64,000 nt of DNA, taken from the NCBI GenBank assembly GCA_028023455.1, contig JAQFVV010012402.1:11514292-11578291 (forward strand), in the 5' to 3' direction. Below the pieces are notes generated by a model. That model did no database searches, was not told the origin of the DNA, and saw only the letters and a list, made by a program, of their open reading frames with translations. The position numbers and the translations under genes are program-made. Below are positions 47,669 to 60,570 of this stretch, one piece after another. The DNA is from Epiperipatus broadwayi. Lineage: Eukaryota > Onychophora > Udeonychophora > Euonychophora > Peripatidae. The stretch's first letter is position 1. Every line of letters begins with the position of its first letter.

Positions 47669-49243
47669 TTTAATAGTTCTAAATTATTGTAAAGCAATAG
47701 AAAAATGAATGTGTACAACCTTGCTTGCATCCCCTTTTATCTAATAAAAAAAAGAATATGCATTTGACAAAACTTGAAGTCCATTTTAATTTTTCTGGTT
47801 TAAGAAAATAGCTCATTAGTGACATTGTAAATAAAGAATGGCATATGAAGAATTTCAGTTTCTTGATAATATAAAAACAATTAAAATATTTTTGTTCGCT
47901 GCTAATCACTTTAAACTACTTTTAAGTGTTGTAATTAATCAAATTAGAAATTAATTGCGAGTATAAGTATGTCATCATTACATAACATTCTCTAAGAAAA
48001 AGATAATTCTGTTCAATTTCAATTTTATAATTATTAACTGATTATGAATTTATTTTAATTTTATATTAAATTAAAAATGGAGGAAAATATTTTAATAAAA
48101 ATAAAATTCAGATTTCATTTCTATGCCTTTCTTATAATTAATATATATTGTCCATTATATATTGGGTGTTGTGCTCAGGCTAATGACAGACTCCACAGGT
48201 AATGAATATGAGTATAAAATGAATAACAAATAAATGATGCCTGATCATATTAGTTCAATAAAGGTTAGATATTTTCTTCAGTTGTTTAAATATGATCCAG
48301 TGGTCACAAGATTCTCATGTCATCAGTCATTTTTCTATACTAACTTTGACAATGGCAATGTATTTGTGCAACCAAATTTCCATCTTTTTAATAATATATA
48401 CAGAAATTCTGATTCCAATTCCCTTTCTCATCTACTATTAGTTCAAGCCCTGAGAATTAAGAAAGCAGTGATAGGGACAGGTGTATTAAGCTGCCAGTCC
48501 TTGTTTATGTGCTTGGGCCTGTATAATCACTAATGAATTACATCACTGAGAAGATATAAAGAATAAAATACATTGGAAAATTACCATTAGACACAGGTGA
48601 AGTATTTTAGACAAAAATTTTTACAGAAGTTAAGACAGCATTGCAAAATATTAATAAAGAGAATAATGGACCAATGTTTTATATATATTTGCAATTTACA
48701 AATTACTTTGTATAGTCATTACAAACTACATTTCTACAATAATATTGTGAATTTTTTATTATGTCCTATTCTCTTGGAGTTGGAATCACATACCTTTCTG
48801 CAAGTGGCTAGTGCAGATAATGACAAGTTCTGTAGAAATAGTATTTCCAAATACTTTACTGTCATTACTAATAAGGTAATTACAATTAAATAACTTTTTG
48901 TTAGCAAAACACTTTTTTTTTCTGCATTATTTATTTGTTGCCTTTACATATAATTTTTTTTATCAATATTTCAATGTTTAATGTATTTTTTTCCTTTTCA
49001 AATTTTCATTTCATTAATAAATATATTTCAATTTATACATTTTATAGAGTTTAAATGTTTTTAATTAAAAAAAAATAGAATAAAAAAATTAATTTAAAAA
49101 ATATTAGTTTTTAGATGTAAAAGTTGATTCTGAAATTGCACAAATTATGTCAGAAAATAATTCAAAGATTTATAAAATTCAAAAAGTCATACCACAAAAG
49201 CACACATTAAATATACACAAGTTATTTATCTATGTTTAATTTA
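47669..49243. other. A+T-rich stretch with two open frames of unknown nature
   Basis: Two plus-strand frames of 99 (48234-48533) and 98 codons (48597-48893) lie close together in somewhat less A+T-rich sequence. I recognise no family, and A+T-rich codon use is like the surroundings. They may be chance frames or a decayed exon or element. Confidence 0.35.
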
Positions 49244-49492
49244 TAACAGTCACTATGGAATCATCCTTACACATGTACTGTATAGATTTATATCACTTAA
49301 GGAATAATAGTCTTATTTACTAAACACAAGATAGTCTTTTGAAAAGATGAGATGAATCCATCCCATCTTTTTTATCTAAATGTATATGTATAGGCAAATC
49401 AGACTTTATCTTGTGTTCAGTAAGTGAAAGTATTCCTTAAGTGATATAAATTATGCAGTGCATGTGTAGAGATGATTCCCTAGTGACTGCTA
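49244..49492. mobile_element. TA-flanked hairpin MITE (Tc1/mariner-like)
   Basis: A 245-bp unit (49246-49490) lies between TA dinucleotides. The ends are ACAGTCACTA and, reverse-complemented, GCAGTCACTA. The inverted repeat continues inward for about 100 bp ('atttatatcacttaaggaat' against 'attccttaagtgatataaat', 'aacacaagata' against 'tatcttgtgtt'). The CAGT-type end and TA target fit Tc1/mariner-type MITEs. There is no transposase. Confidence 0.75.
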
Positions 49493-50359
49493 AAATCACA
49501 TATTAACGTAAACAGGTAGAAAAAAAAAACTTTCTCAGGATGTCAAAAGTATTAAAAAAAAAAAAATGTAAAAAAAAAGAAACTAAACCAAAAAAATAGA
49601 TAAACAATTACAGAAAATTATGAATTTCAAAAAGTATTAATTTACAACTAATAGAAAATTGTATTTAGTGCATAATTTAATCAAAATTTACTATATGATA
49701 TACTAATGATTATAAAGTTACATGATTAATTAAGAAAAATGATGAAAAAATAATGGAAGTTTTATAATAGTGAATTTGAAGAAAAAAAATCATAAAGATA
49801 AAATTACTAATGTAAAAGTTCTAAAAAAATGGGGGAGGGGGGGTTGAGGAAATTATATAAAAAAAAGAGAACAGTATTGAGTATACATTTAGAGACAAAT
49901 GGATTATAAAAAATGTGTCGGAAAAACTCAAACACTACAGAATATGAGGAAAAGATAGAGAAAAAAAGATTGGATTTTTTAGCAAGACCTAAAATGTTTA
50001 AAAAAATGATTTGGTTTAGCATATAAATAATGATGGTGATGATAACTTAGACAAGCAGAGACATGTTCAATATAATTAAGGGTGTGTATATAATTTTCTA
50101 AGTTCATTTACATATAATATATATTTCACTAGTTAGAATGGTGGATAGATTTTTTGATTGTCAGGAGAGAAACACACACCAATATAAATTTTAAAATTCT
50201 AATATAAAGTTGATTTAAATAAAAACTGTAAGGTGGGATTATTGCAGAAAAGAAAATGTTGAATTTAAATTAATATAATAATTTTACATTAAAATTTCAT
50301 TGAACATAATAATAAGTTTTCATTGATACTAATTAAATATTTTTTAGTAACTTAATAAC

Positions 50360-51165
50360 ACAGTTAATTGCTCTAACAAGCTTTATTGATAAATGCCAGC
50401 AAAACAAAGCATTTAAAAATCTCTATCTAGAAACCACTCCCCAACCTCAGACCAATGATTTCATGTTCAGTGAGGCGCTAGGATAGTTTCAAACACTAGA
50501 TCTAAAAATACCAAGCCAAAGCCAGCATTTATCTAAAAGTTAAATATTAAGTAGAAAATCTGAAATTTTTAGACACCTATATGTCTTAAACCCAGCTATC
50601 TAATTTAAATAGCTATATGGTGCTGAAAGATCTTCAGCCAAACCATATATTAATAGCCTTAGCAATATAACATTGCTCAAGACTTAAAAGCAAAGACTAT
50701 AAATAATCAATAAAATTAAAGTCATATATCACATGACTTGCTAATTGCTCTAACAAGCTTTATTGAACAAAGTATTTAAAAATCTCTACCTAGAACCCCC
50801 CCCCCATCTCAGACCAATGGTTTCATGCTTTGGCATTCCTCAGTGAGGTACTAGGGTAGCTTCAGACACTAGATCTAAAAATACCAAGCCAAAGCTAAAA
50901 GTTAATTATTAACTAGAAAATCTGAAATTTTTAGACACCTATATGTCTTCAAACCCAGCTATAGTCTGAAACTACTCTAGTGCCTCACTGAGGAATGCCA
51001 AAGCATGAAACCATTGGTCTGAAGTTGAGGAGTGGTTTCTAGATAGATTTTTAAATGCTTTGTTTTGCTGGCATTTATCAATAAAGCTTGTTAGAGCAAT
51101 TAGCATAACTCTTTATTTTTTATTTACAAGCTTGATAATTAGGTCAGGTGATATATGACTTTAAT
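50360..51165. repeat. 'GCTCTAACAAGCTT' family array: two direct and one inverted unit
   Basis: Unit B (about 50366-50743) and the start of unit C (about 50744-50962) run head to tail, each beginning 'taattgctctaacaagcttt'. At about 50963 the orientation flips: 50963-51107 is the reverse complement of the start of a unit, ending 'aaagcttgttagagcaatta'. This gives a palindromic end. Internal blocks match copy A at 14.85 kb. A C-run of 10 lies near 50798. There is no coding capacity. Confidence 0.8.
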
Positions 51166-52405
51166 TTTTTTTTCATAACACTTTCTTTGACAAAAACAAA
51201 GGATTATAAAAATTATCATCTAATGAATTAATAGAAATACATTGAGAACAAAAAAATGGGGGAAAGATAGAGGAATTACTAATACAAATTATATATAACT
51301 AAATATACTTTTTATTCTGTTCTGAACATATGCGGGTACATAGATGAAGTTGCAATAAAACAAACAGTGCTTAAATGATGATGATCATTGTTACTTATAT
51401 GTGAAAAAACAGGTCCCAAACCAGATCACTTTCTCCAAGCATTTTTACCTTATTCTATCCCTGTCTCAACTCTATCTCTTCCACATATTCTATATGCAGT
51501 TTCTCACAATCCTTCCGAGTCTAAGTACATGTCCAAGCCAATTACTTTTTCATAATTTTCTCAGAAATTATTTTTTGTTTTGAATGTATGAATGAATTAA
51601 GAAATTGTAACAGTTTTGAGGTTTAGAAATCCCCCCTTCCCCACATATTTGAGATAGATGAATGAGATAAAGAAGTTAATTGGAATATGTAGAAAAAAAA
51701 AGTTATGAAATGGGAGGGGGGGTCATAAAATATCCAATTAGTTACATATTTACTAAATACAAGTTTCTTTCTTTATTTTTTTTTTTTTATATAATAAATC
51801 CAAAATTTTATCTAAATATTAATGCAGTTGAAATATTTCGGGGCATTTGACATAAATTATACAGAATTGATTTTGCTACGAAGAATTATCTTTTGCCTTT
51901 AAATATTCCATTTAAAAACGCATTAAACTCTCTTACAAATCAGCTAAAAAAATTAATTTGAAGAGTAATTTGAAAAATCGTCAGTTGATTCTTTTAAGAT
52001 ATTTTTAATTATTAGAAACCGAGCATAATTAAATACAGTACTATAATTAAAATAAATATTCCTAAACATTCTAAAAAAAAAAAAAAGAGAGAAAGAACAA
52101 TTTGTAAACTAACATTATTTCATACGTGATTATTATACATCTAACTGTATATACATACATATTTATAGGCTAAAAATATTAATATTTATATTATTAATTA
52201 AAAACCTTATTTTTTAACTATGATAGCCTAAACATATTTACAGAAGTGCATAAATTTTTCAATGTAAAATCTCATTCTTTTATGTATAATTTAATTTTAT
52301 CTAAAAGGCTTTAATTAGTGATTCTCAAGGGTGATAATCAACCACATTTATCAAAATTTTTTTATGTATCGCTCAAAAAAGATAATGACAATGAATATAT
52401 GTTTG

Positions 52406-52573
52406 ATTGGGAAAATACAAAAATAACGGATAGAGAGAAAAAAGTACAAGGAAGAAAATTCAAAGCAGCAGCTCACATAACAATGATGATTGGGAAAATA
52501 CAAAAATAAGGATAGAGAGAAAAAAGTACAAGGAAAAAAATTCAAAGCAGTAGCTCACATAACAATGATAACA
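52406..52573 (+). repeat. Two tandem units of about 84 bp
   Basis: Both units read 'gattgggaaaatacaaaaat' ... 'gatagagagaaaaaagtaca' ... 'ctcacataacaatgat'. They differ by a one-base indel and a few substitutions. A 63-codon frame overlapping the first unit is not supported as a gene. Confidence 0.9.
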
Positions 52574-52696
52574 ACCCTGTGAGTCAACATAGTATGATAA
52601 TACACAATGTATGGAAACCTTGTTCATAGAAAAAAAGTGGAGAAATCAGAAGGATCCTCATAGATAAGAATATTAAATTTCTACTGACTTAATTTT

Positions 52697-52800
52697 TGTA
52701 GAATAGCTCAGTTGATTAAAGCATTACTTTAAATTCAATTTCACCAAACTAAAGGTCTAGGTTTGATTCACATGCTAATACTGACACTGGTCAGCTAGAA
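52697..52800 (+). repeat. tRNA-like SINE head or tRNA pseudogene
   Basis: 'tagaatagctcagttgatta' is a good A-box-containing D-arm, and 'ggtctaggtttgattcacat' contains a B-box-like 'ggtttgattc'. The spacing suits a tRNA, but the acceptor ends do not pair well, so it is a decayed tRNA or SINE. Confidence 0.5.
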
Positions 52801-54419
52801 ACATCTAAATAAAGTCTGAATTTTTCTAAACACATTCAATATTTAATATTAGATGATGAAAATAGTCCAATGTAAAATTACTACTAAAATGCTTTCAACA
52901 CAAACATTAAAATATTGTGTATTATATGCAATTATTTCTGTGTTAACTAAATACACATGTCATACATTTATTTGTAAATCTAATCAAAATATTTTTATAT
53001 ATTTATTAGATTTTAAAATTATTTGTATAATATATACCTTAAAACATATGTTACACTTCTCTGTTTAGCTAGCAATTAATCTAAGATTCTTTTACATATT
53101 ACTATAATTGTTAAATCCTGAAAAATAAATAATAGAACATTGTTATTTTTCAGGAATTAGCAATTAAAATATCTAAAATAATTTTAACTTAAATACTAGC
53201 CAAATAGAAAGCATATTAATACTTTAGATTATTTCTAAATTATATCTTTATTTTCTTAACGTATACACAGTTATCCTTATAGATGAATATGTATTTTAAG
53301 GATAAGCAATGTATTTATTTCTCACCACCTAATTATTGTTTTATAGACTAGAATAATTGAGTATTTCATAATAATAATCTACTTATGTCATTACAAGTTT
53401 ACCTGGGTGATAAAATAGCCCTAATTCACCAATGAGTATTTACTCTTAACAATGAGGATCTAGTTATGTCATTATTATAAGGTATCACTACATATATGCA
53501 TACCATTGAAGACAAAAATATTGCTTCAATCTAAATCGAAAGTTCATCTAAACTAATCAATAAAAACCTTTAAAATAAAGCAAACTCTAAAACTTTATCA
53601 AGTTCCCTTTTATCAATACTTATGGGGCTGCAAATCCTTTACATTTAAAAAGTATTAAACATTCTCTCGTTTAATCAGTTTGGTTTTATTAAATAAAAAA
53701 ATAAAAACTGTATAAAATTACAAAGATATAAGAAGCATTTCATAAGCGTTTGCAATAAATATACTACATCGGCTAACTAAAAAAAAGAAAAGATAACATA
53801 ATAGTTTTTTCTAAAAATCATTATCTTTAATTATTAAATAAATAAGAAAGTGATCAAAATACTTGTGGTTTACTATCCAGTATTTATTTAATGGTATAAA
53901 AGCTTACTTTAAATAATTTTTAATAACACTCCTGAGTAGTATTAAGAAATGATAAAACTATAAACCACCATTAATAATAATCAAATATTAATCAGTCATG
54001 CTACTCCATTGCTGAAGCTACTGTCTGTCTTCTTTTAGAGGACTTAACATACAACATAAATATAAGCGGAATTTTTTAAGAAAATCACACATACAAAAAT
54101 AATAACTAACAAATAATAATTACATATAAAAAATGATGCACTTTTACTATTGTATAATTTGTTATTGTTATTATCAATTAGGCAAAATGTAAAACAGTCT
54201 TTGAAATAAACAGTCTTCGAATGTCACACTGCAGGGCAAATACCACTCTAGCAATTCTCTCTTAGAGAAACAGTGAATGATAATATATTATTTAACATTT
54301 ATCAGATGGGGGGAGTTTTAGGTTTTTTCATCTTTGTTTCCATCTTTAGATAAAAATAATTTGATACTATTTATCAATTGACTACATACTAGCTGAATAA
54401 AAGTAAATTCCTAAATCTG

Positions 54420-54640
54420 TTTAGAACCTGTAAAAGTTTCTGTTCCATCCAACACAAATTCAAATCTTGTATGTGGCATAGTAAGCATATGTGCTAACCA
54501 GTACATTGTGAAACCTAAATATATTTAGAACCTGTAAAAGTTTCTAAGTTTTATCCAGTATCCAGCTTTAATTCAAACCTCAAACTGTGGCATAGTAACT
54601 AGATGTGCTAACCATTATACTGTGTGAGGGTGACTTATAA
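54420..54640 (-). repeat. Two tandem tRNA-like units (about 104-bp period)
   Basis: On the plus strand both units start 'tttagaacctgtaaaagttt'. On the minus strand each contains an A-box-like 'tggttagcacat' and a B-box-like 'gatttgaatt' or 'ggtttgaatt', tRNA spaced. This looks like a tandemly duplicated tRNA-derived SINE. Confidence 0.5.
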
Positions 54641-55569
54641 CCATACCCACACCAACCTTTAACTACCTGTAATATTAGGTTAGGTCTAGTCAAGATTTAT
54701 GCCTGACTAGACTAATGAGTTTTGCCAGCATATGAAATATATGTCTGAATTTACTGCTTATCAAATTTGAATCAAGATATGCATATATATACATGCAAAA
54801 TATATCAATACTTTATTAAGTAACTTAATAATGAGTCACGTCTAACCAGATATTACATATATATGAAGTGAAGAAATCCCAATTGTTAAAGTAAGTAAGA
54901 TTAAACATTAAAATAATTACTACAAATACATATATAACAACAATTAATTTGTAATAAAAATGTTGTATGTCATAGATGTGAATAAAACAATGACACAGAT
55001 TAGAATAGTTTAGCTATGGTAACGATCAAGGGTTAAGTACTTTGCCAAGCAGCTTAGTATAAGAATGAAATAATAATGTGTACATAATTTCTTGAATTGA
55101 TTATCATGATATTATCTACACAACAATAGGCACATACAGCAAGCAAAAAGGAAATAAAATTTAATGTACAAAGAAACAGAAATGACATTAACTATAAAAG
55201 CAAATGTGATTCTAACCCTTTCTTCTTCAAAATTATACATTTTTTTATAGAAAGCTAACTTCGTTCAAACAAGAGGTTTTGAATACCATATAAAATGGAG
55301 ATTTCGTTCTATTACATATAATTTTAGTATAAAATTGGAAGAAATTATAAGAACCATTAATATAAATAGAATGAGCAATTTAATCTGAGCAACATGATAA
55401 ATTCACAGAAAATCATTTGAAGAAAAATTAAAACAAAATATCTAATCAAAAGAGAATCCAGAAGAAGTATATATATAGCCAGCATAGCAAATGATAAAAT
55501 AATTCTATTTTATTATGTGTAAACTTTTTTTTTCTAACTGCGAATCATAATTAATTTAAAATTTTTATG

Positions 55570-55800
55570 CATTGAATTAATATAATGTGGTCGGGCTAAA
55601 GGAATTGATTGTCATCGATGGGATCATTGATCTACTAACCATGAAAGTTTAAACATCCATATTGTCTACTTCAAAATGCCTAATAGACTACTTTTCACCT
55701 GGCAGGGAATGTTTGTACATGGATCAAAGGAAAATAACAAACAGTCAATGCAGAGTTGTCCAGAATGCGTCATCCAGGAGCAGTGATGAGCGGTCTATAT
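55570..55800 (+). pseudogene. Gypsy-type integrase zinc-binding region, relic
   Basis: Plus-strand translation gives 'KELIVIDGIIDLLT' and, in another frame, 'FTWQGMF' followed by 'QSCPECVIQE'. In Gypsy polyproteins the DGI-x-x-R strand, the Y/F-x-W-P-G-M block and the S-C-x-x-C pair lie in this order around the HHCC domain. The His pair is not visible here. The sequence is too short and broken for a firm call. Confidence 0.4.
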
Positions 55801-57080
55801 CTGCATAAAGGAAATTGTTTAAAATGCATGAACTGTAACCCATGAAGGACTCTGTCAATTTACCAAATCTAATTTAATTGTTTTAATGAAATTATGTTTG
55901 TTATATGTTGTGATTTTTATTTTTAAACACCTATGTACACATTGTTATTTATTTATTATTATTTCATTCTTATCACCCGGGAATGTAAAATTCCCCAATT
56001 CAATGCTTTGGAACAGTCCACTGTAAGAGAGCACAAGGAGAGTGGGGAGAGTAGGTTTAGTTTAGTTGAATATTTTTTTAAAATAAAATTTAGGTTTATT
56101 CTCCTCCTATAGTATTTCATTTTCGTTCATTATCATTATTTGGGGCTGGAGGTAAGAATTTTACTTATACAATATTAATTACATACACTTTCATAGAACA
56201 AAGTTATATGTTGTTTGTTTAACTAACCGCTGTTATCTTAGATATTTTTCAGTATGAACAATTAATCTTCTGAGTGACATATGGCTTAGTAAAGAAGGGG
56301 TCTTCATGCCAATCTACCTGCAACAACTGGAATCGGACTGCAATCAACATGTATATATATTTATCAAATGTAAATATAATTTAGCCAGTTAGATTTAACT
56401 TTGTTAAAACAATATTATTGAATTTTCTTTTTTTTTATTATTATTTTGTATATAATGATGTCATGAACATGGATATCTGCCACTGGGACATGGGTTGGTA
56501 ACTGTAGATTATTAAATTATTGACATGACAGATACTCATTATTGACACTTGAACATATTTATTTTTTATTATCAATTACATTTGTAAATACAGTTTTAAC
56601 CTTACAGATCTATTTAAATGTTTACCGTTATCATTTTTTTTTTTTACAAAATAAATGTTATAAAATCTATTGAATTGTTATAGTCTCTATGGTTTATTAA
56701 ATTGATCGTTGCATTCATCCATAAAACCAATGCCTTATAACTATGCTTACATACACATCACTTTAGAGGGATCTTAGGTTAATACAATTCTCTAATAGTA
56801 AATCTTTATAAGGTAGTCTAATTATCAGTCTGCATAAGTACATCTTTGTTAATAGAGTCACAGGCGAATTCTTTCAGAGTTCGAATACTGCAGCATAACG
56901 GAATCAAAAGAGGTGGTAAGATATAGGTGAACTGACCCAAATTGCATCTAAATTTATAAATGGGTATTGAGCTGGTCTATTGCGTCATCTCCAGCATCCT
57001 ATCAGAAGACCCTAGGCCCGACTAATTAGATGTGACCCCTTCTTATAACATCATCGTCTGGACCATTACAACTGTGATAC
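55801..57080. other. Less A+T-rich block, possible LTR-element remnant
   Basis: A segment 55901-56143 starts TGTTATATG and ends TTATCA, with 'aataaa' at about 56087; it could be an LTR beside the integrase relic. No second copy is present in the window. The block 56200-57080 has unusually G+C-rich patches ('agaccctaggcccgactaat' near 57008) but no protein I recognise. Confidence 0.25.
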
Positions 57081-57629
57081 TCTTTTTATTATCAGTTATT
57101 TATAAATAGTTGAAATTTTCCTGATCTTTATTTATTTCTGTCTGTGATTGTTCTGAGTATAATGCAAGTTTTTGTCTAATCCTTCAAATATTTGACCTTA
57201 TTTAAACATTGCTATTCTGATTTACCCTAACACTACATTGTTTCATTAAGAAGCATTTTTAGCTTTGTTAAAACTGTTTTTCACTTTTTATTCCATTTTT
57301 TTTACCCTCTTCATTTGATCCATAACATCATTAGAAATAGCAATTTTGATTCAAATTTATTTTCTTTTTCTAATCCTTTTGATATTTTCAATAAATTTAT
57401 ATATTCTATTGTATTTGCAAACACATAATTAATATTCTTCTAAAATATAAAATCGAATTCTCTAAAAGCGTTGCAAGTTTATTAAAAGCAGTTAAAACCA
57501 TTTTCATTTTTCTATTTACTTTTTACATATCTATGTGTCAGCTTTAATAAATGATAAATAAAATATTCTAATTCTACAAATGCAATAAAATGCAAACTAA
57601 TTTTTACATAAATTTCTTCTCAAATCTAA

Positions 57630-58260
57630 CTTTAAAATAGAAGGAAGAAATACTATTATGTCATTAGAGAATTTTGCAAACAAAATTAATATTGCATTAA
57701 ATGATAAAAAACATATAAATATATTTTTTTATATACATTTATAAGATTTAGATGTTAATGAACACAAACAATTCATAATTTAGAAAATTATGGAAGAAGA
57801 GAAAAAATGCTCAATTTACTTAAAAATTATTTAAATAATAGATATGCTGCAACTCAAATATCAAATATTGAGTAATAAATATATATATGAAGACTCTCAA
57901 AATTCTATATCTAGTACATGGTTGTTTTTAATTTTTATGTATGACTTGGAAAATATAGGATCAATATTTTAATACACTGATAACACTGTAATTATGAGTG
58001 CAAATATTAATATTGATAATGCAATTAAAAATTGTCAAGAAAAAAAAAGTTCATTAATAGATTCTCCTCACTTGAAATATAAAAATGAAAATATATACTT
58101 ACATTCGCAAAACTGCAAATGTAACAATAATACTAAAGTATAAAGATAATAAATGTATGAAAGTAGAATAGGTAAAATATATTAGTCGTCTTGGTATGAT
58201 AATAAATTCTTATTATCAGTAAATTTTTGTATAAGACTTTATTTAGATATGAATAACAGT
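57630..58260 (+). mobile_element. Decayed Jockey/CR1-like reverse transcriptase
   Basis: Successive plus-strand blocks match a non-LTR RT in order: 'IALNDKKHINIFF' (about 57690, before motif A), 'NLLKNYLNNRYAATQISNIE' split over a shift (about 57810-57870), 'WLFLIFMYDLENIGSIF' (about 57920, the region after motif B), 'YTDNTVIMSANI' (about 57975, decayed motif C), 'NAIKNCQEKKSSLI' (about 58018) and 'YLGM'-like sequence near 58190. Stops and shifts are many. The end may reach about 58620. It is a different family from the RTE at 26.85 kb. Confidence 0.65.
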
Positions 58261-59569
58261 TTATGGTTATGCCAACTATTCTATTATTAAAATAATCCTA
58301 TTGGGGGAAAAAAAAAAAAAAAATTAATTGAAGAAAATTATATATAAAAAAAAAAAACTGATTTAAAAAATGGTATTTTATTATTTGAACTTATCGAATA
58401 AATTATTATAGAAAAAAAATCTTTATAGTGTTTTCAAAAACGCTTTGTAAAATGATTTGAAACGTCTTAGAAAAACAGAATTCAAATATAGTTGCAAAAT
58501 CTTATAATATATATGGAACTACAAGAAGAAATTACTGTTCTTAAATTATGTAACAATTTATACAAAACTTATAACTTTATAAAGAAATAAAAAAATCAAA
58601 ATTAAAAACCAAACAGATAATTTAAAATACTGTATATAAATAATATAAGCTTGATATGGTACTTTTGTAAAAGCTGTATGAGAGAGGGTCACCATCGTGT
58701 TTATCTTAGTTATCCATTTTCAGTGGCCTCAACTATTTGTTTATATTTATTCTCCCAAAAATATTGTAACAAACATATGTTATTTATTAAAATTAAACAA
58801 CATTAAGAAAATGAATTATAAGTTACCGTTACCTTTAAAAATATTACTAATTGACATAAATTCCATTTCTCAATATAATTTTTTTTTATGTATATGATGG
58901 TGTATGAATGTAGACACTAGCGAATATTGTTGTCATTATTTGGTGACATTTTATTACATTTAGTATATCATTTTTGAACTTTTTCTTTACTGTTTTTTGT
59001 GTGGAAATGATTAAGATTTGGGATTTTTCAATGATAGAAGAAACAAAAAGTGCATGGGAATGGCAAAACAACACATTGATTCCTAAATTTACGCTTATTG
59101 TATGAAGATGCACTTGTGGCAATGATGCATGATATTAGGATTTCTGCCCACCGATATGAAGAACCTATGTTTGTAACACTCTTGCTATACTTTCTTTGAC
59201 CAGCTTTTTTATTTGTTATTTATATTAAATTTTCTTTACTTACGTTTATAATTTTATGTATTTTCTTTTGTTTTTTAGGATCATATTAAATAAATAATAT
59301 TAAATACAATAGCTTCTAGTCAGACATATTGTTTGAAAGATTTTTTCAATGCCCCTATAAATGAATAATTAAAACAAATATGGGTGGCAAACTTCCATTA
59401 TACATTTTCTACAAAAGTACCTTTGATATAATCAATATTTTTATTACATATAATTAATATATTTCTGAAATATAATTTTTTTTTTTAATTATCATTAGCT
59501 TATTTTGTATTATATTTCAAATCAAAGAAATTTATTAATAATACAAATGTATGGGCATTATACAAAAAG

Positions 59570-59712
59570 GGTAACTATATTTTTTTATCTAAACACTTTT
59601 AATCATGCCTAGGCATGCTTTCGATATGAATGAGCTATGAATGTGATATGTAATATATCAAAAGCATGCTAAGCATGAATAAGTGTTTAGATAAAAAAAT
59701 ATATGGTTGTCT
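59570..59712. mobile_element. Hairpin MITE
   Basis: 'tttttttatctaaacacttt' pairs with 'agtgtttagataaaaaaata', and 'atgcctaggcatgctttcg' pairs with 'aaaagcatgctaagcat'. It is a stem of about 55 bp around a loop near 59625-59655. No coding content and no clear TSD. Confidence 0.7.
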
Positions 59713-59749
59713 TTTCTGTATAAATGCTTATACAATTATATTACTAATT

Positions 59750-60570
59750 AAAATTACCCCAAATCCAAAATTCAACCAGACTTCTCAAGTGTAAAGAACT
59801 ACAAAAACTACACCATATATATATATAATATTAAACATTACCCGCAAATCCATTTACTTCCCATCCACCCTTAATATTAAAAGAACTCTTAAATAAGTTA
59901 ATTGCTTCAGAATAATAAATTTTCGATAATAAAGATTCTTTAATTCTTCTTTTGATTTCATTTCTCTCAAAGAAGACAACCTTAGCTTCATCAAATTTAA
60001 TAGTGTGGCCTGTATCTTTTTCATGGACATACAAAGCAGAATTAAGATATCTATTTCTAACTCTATTTTTATGAATCTTTATTCTTTCGTTTAAACTCAA
60101 ACTACTCTGACCTATGTAGACATTCTTACAAAAACAAGGGACAAAATATACTACATCAGGAATAGGCCTCCTATCAAAAATTGTTCTTTGTATTATTTAA
60201 TAAATTATTCAAAGTAATACCCCTTTTCCAAGCAATTTTCTTATTTCCAAACAAATTGCTATTCTTACATACAATTTTATAAGAAGACAATTTAAATGGC
60301 AAAGAAATAAAATCATATTTTTCTTTATTCTTTACATCCTTACAAATATTACTATTAAATAAAATACTTTTAACAAATTTATAAGAGTAGCTAACACTCA
60401 AATAATCTTTATAGAATTGACCTTTCTGAAACAAAGCTACATCACTAGAATTATTTAATTTTTTATTCGTATGATAAAAATTCCTTAAAGCAGCTACTTT
60501 ATGAGATACAGACTGATAGCTATCAGGTTTAATTGTTAAATAATTATTTAATAATTTATTAAATAATACA
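59750..60570 (-). mobile_element. Penelope-like element, minus copy, 5'-truncated
   Basis: This covers the end of the reverse-transcriptase protein, the GIY-YIG endonuclease and the tail. It joins an inverted copy (60570-61060) near 60570. Its tail has lost about 70 bp relative to the plus copy, between 'caaccaga' and 'cttctcaagtgtaaag' (about 59783). Confidence 0.8.
59831..60570 (-). pseudogene. Penelope protein: RT-endonuclease linker and GIY-YIG domain
   Basis: From about 60570 downward, 'SHKVAALRNFYHTNKK' and 'YDFISLPFKLSSYKI' represent the linker after the RT thumb. After a frameshift near 60180 come 'VVYFVPCFCKNVYIGQS' (the GIY...YIG core, here VYF...YIG), 'NERIKIHKNRVRNRY' (catalytic Arg region), 'ALYVHEKDTGHTI' (H-x-x-x-x-G-H block) and 'VVFFERNEIKRRIKESL' (catalytic Glu region), ending 'GGWEVNGFAGNV' and a stop at 59831. 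The RT itself is missing. The endonuclease half is open for 89 codons from a TTG, but without RT and with the frameshift the copy is inactive. The 158-codon frame listed by ORF length begins in antisense sequence of the neighbouring copy. Confidence 0.85.

Larger units (their letters stand above)
51166..55569. other. A+T-rich stretch with small repeats
   Basis: No gene was found. It contains an approximately 84-bp tandem pair (52406-52573), a tRNA-like repeat (about 52697-52770) and a two-unit tRNA-like repeat (54420-54640), listed separately. Confidence 0.55.

Noticed and set aside
48234-48893. Two adjacent plus-strand open frames as a gene
   Set aside because: No recognised domain and no splice or start context. 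Chance frames of this length occur elsewhere in the window.
50360-51165. CRISPR-like array
   Set aside because: The repeats are long (about 380 bp), few and partly inverted, in an animal genome; this is a dispersed repeat.
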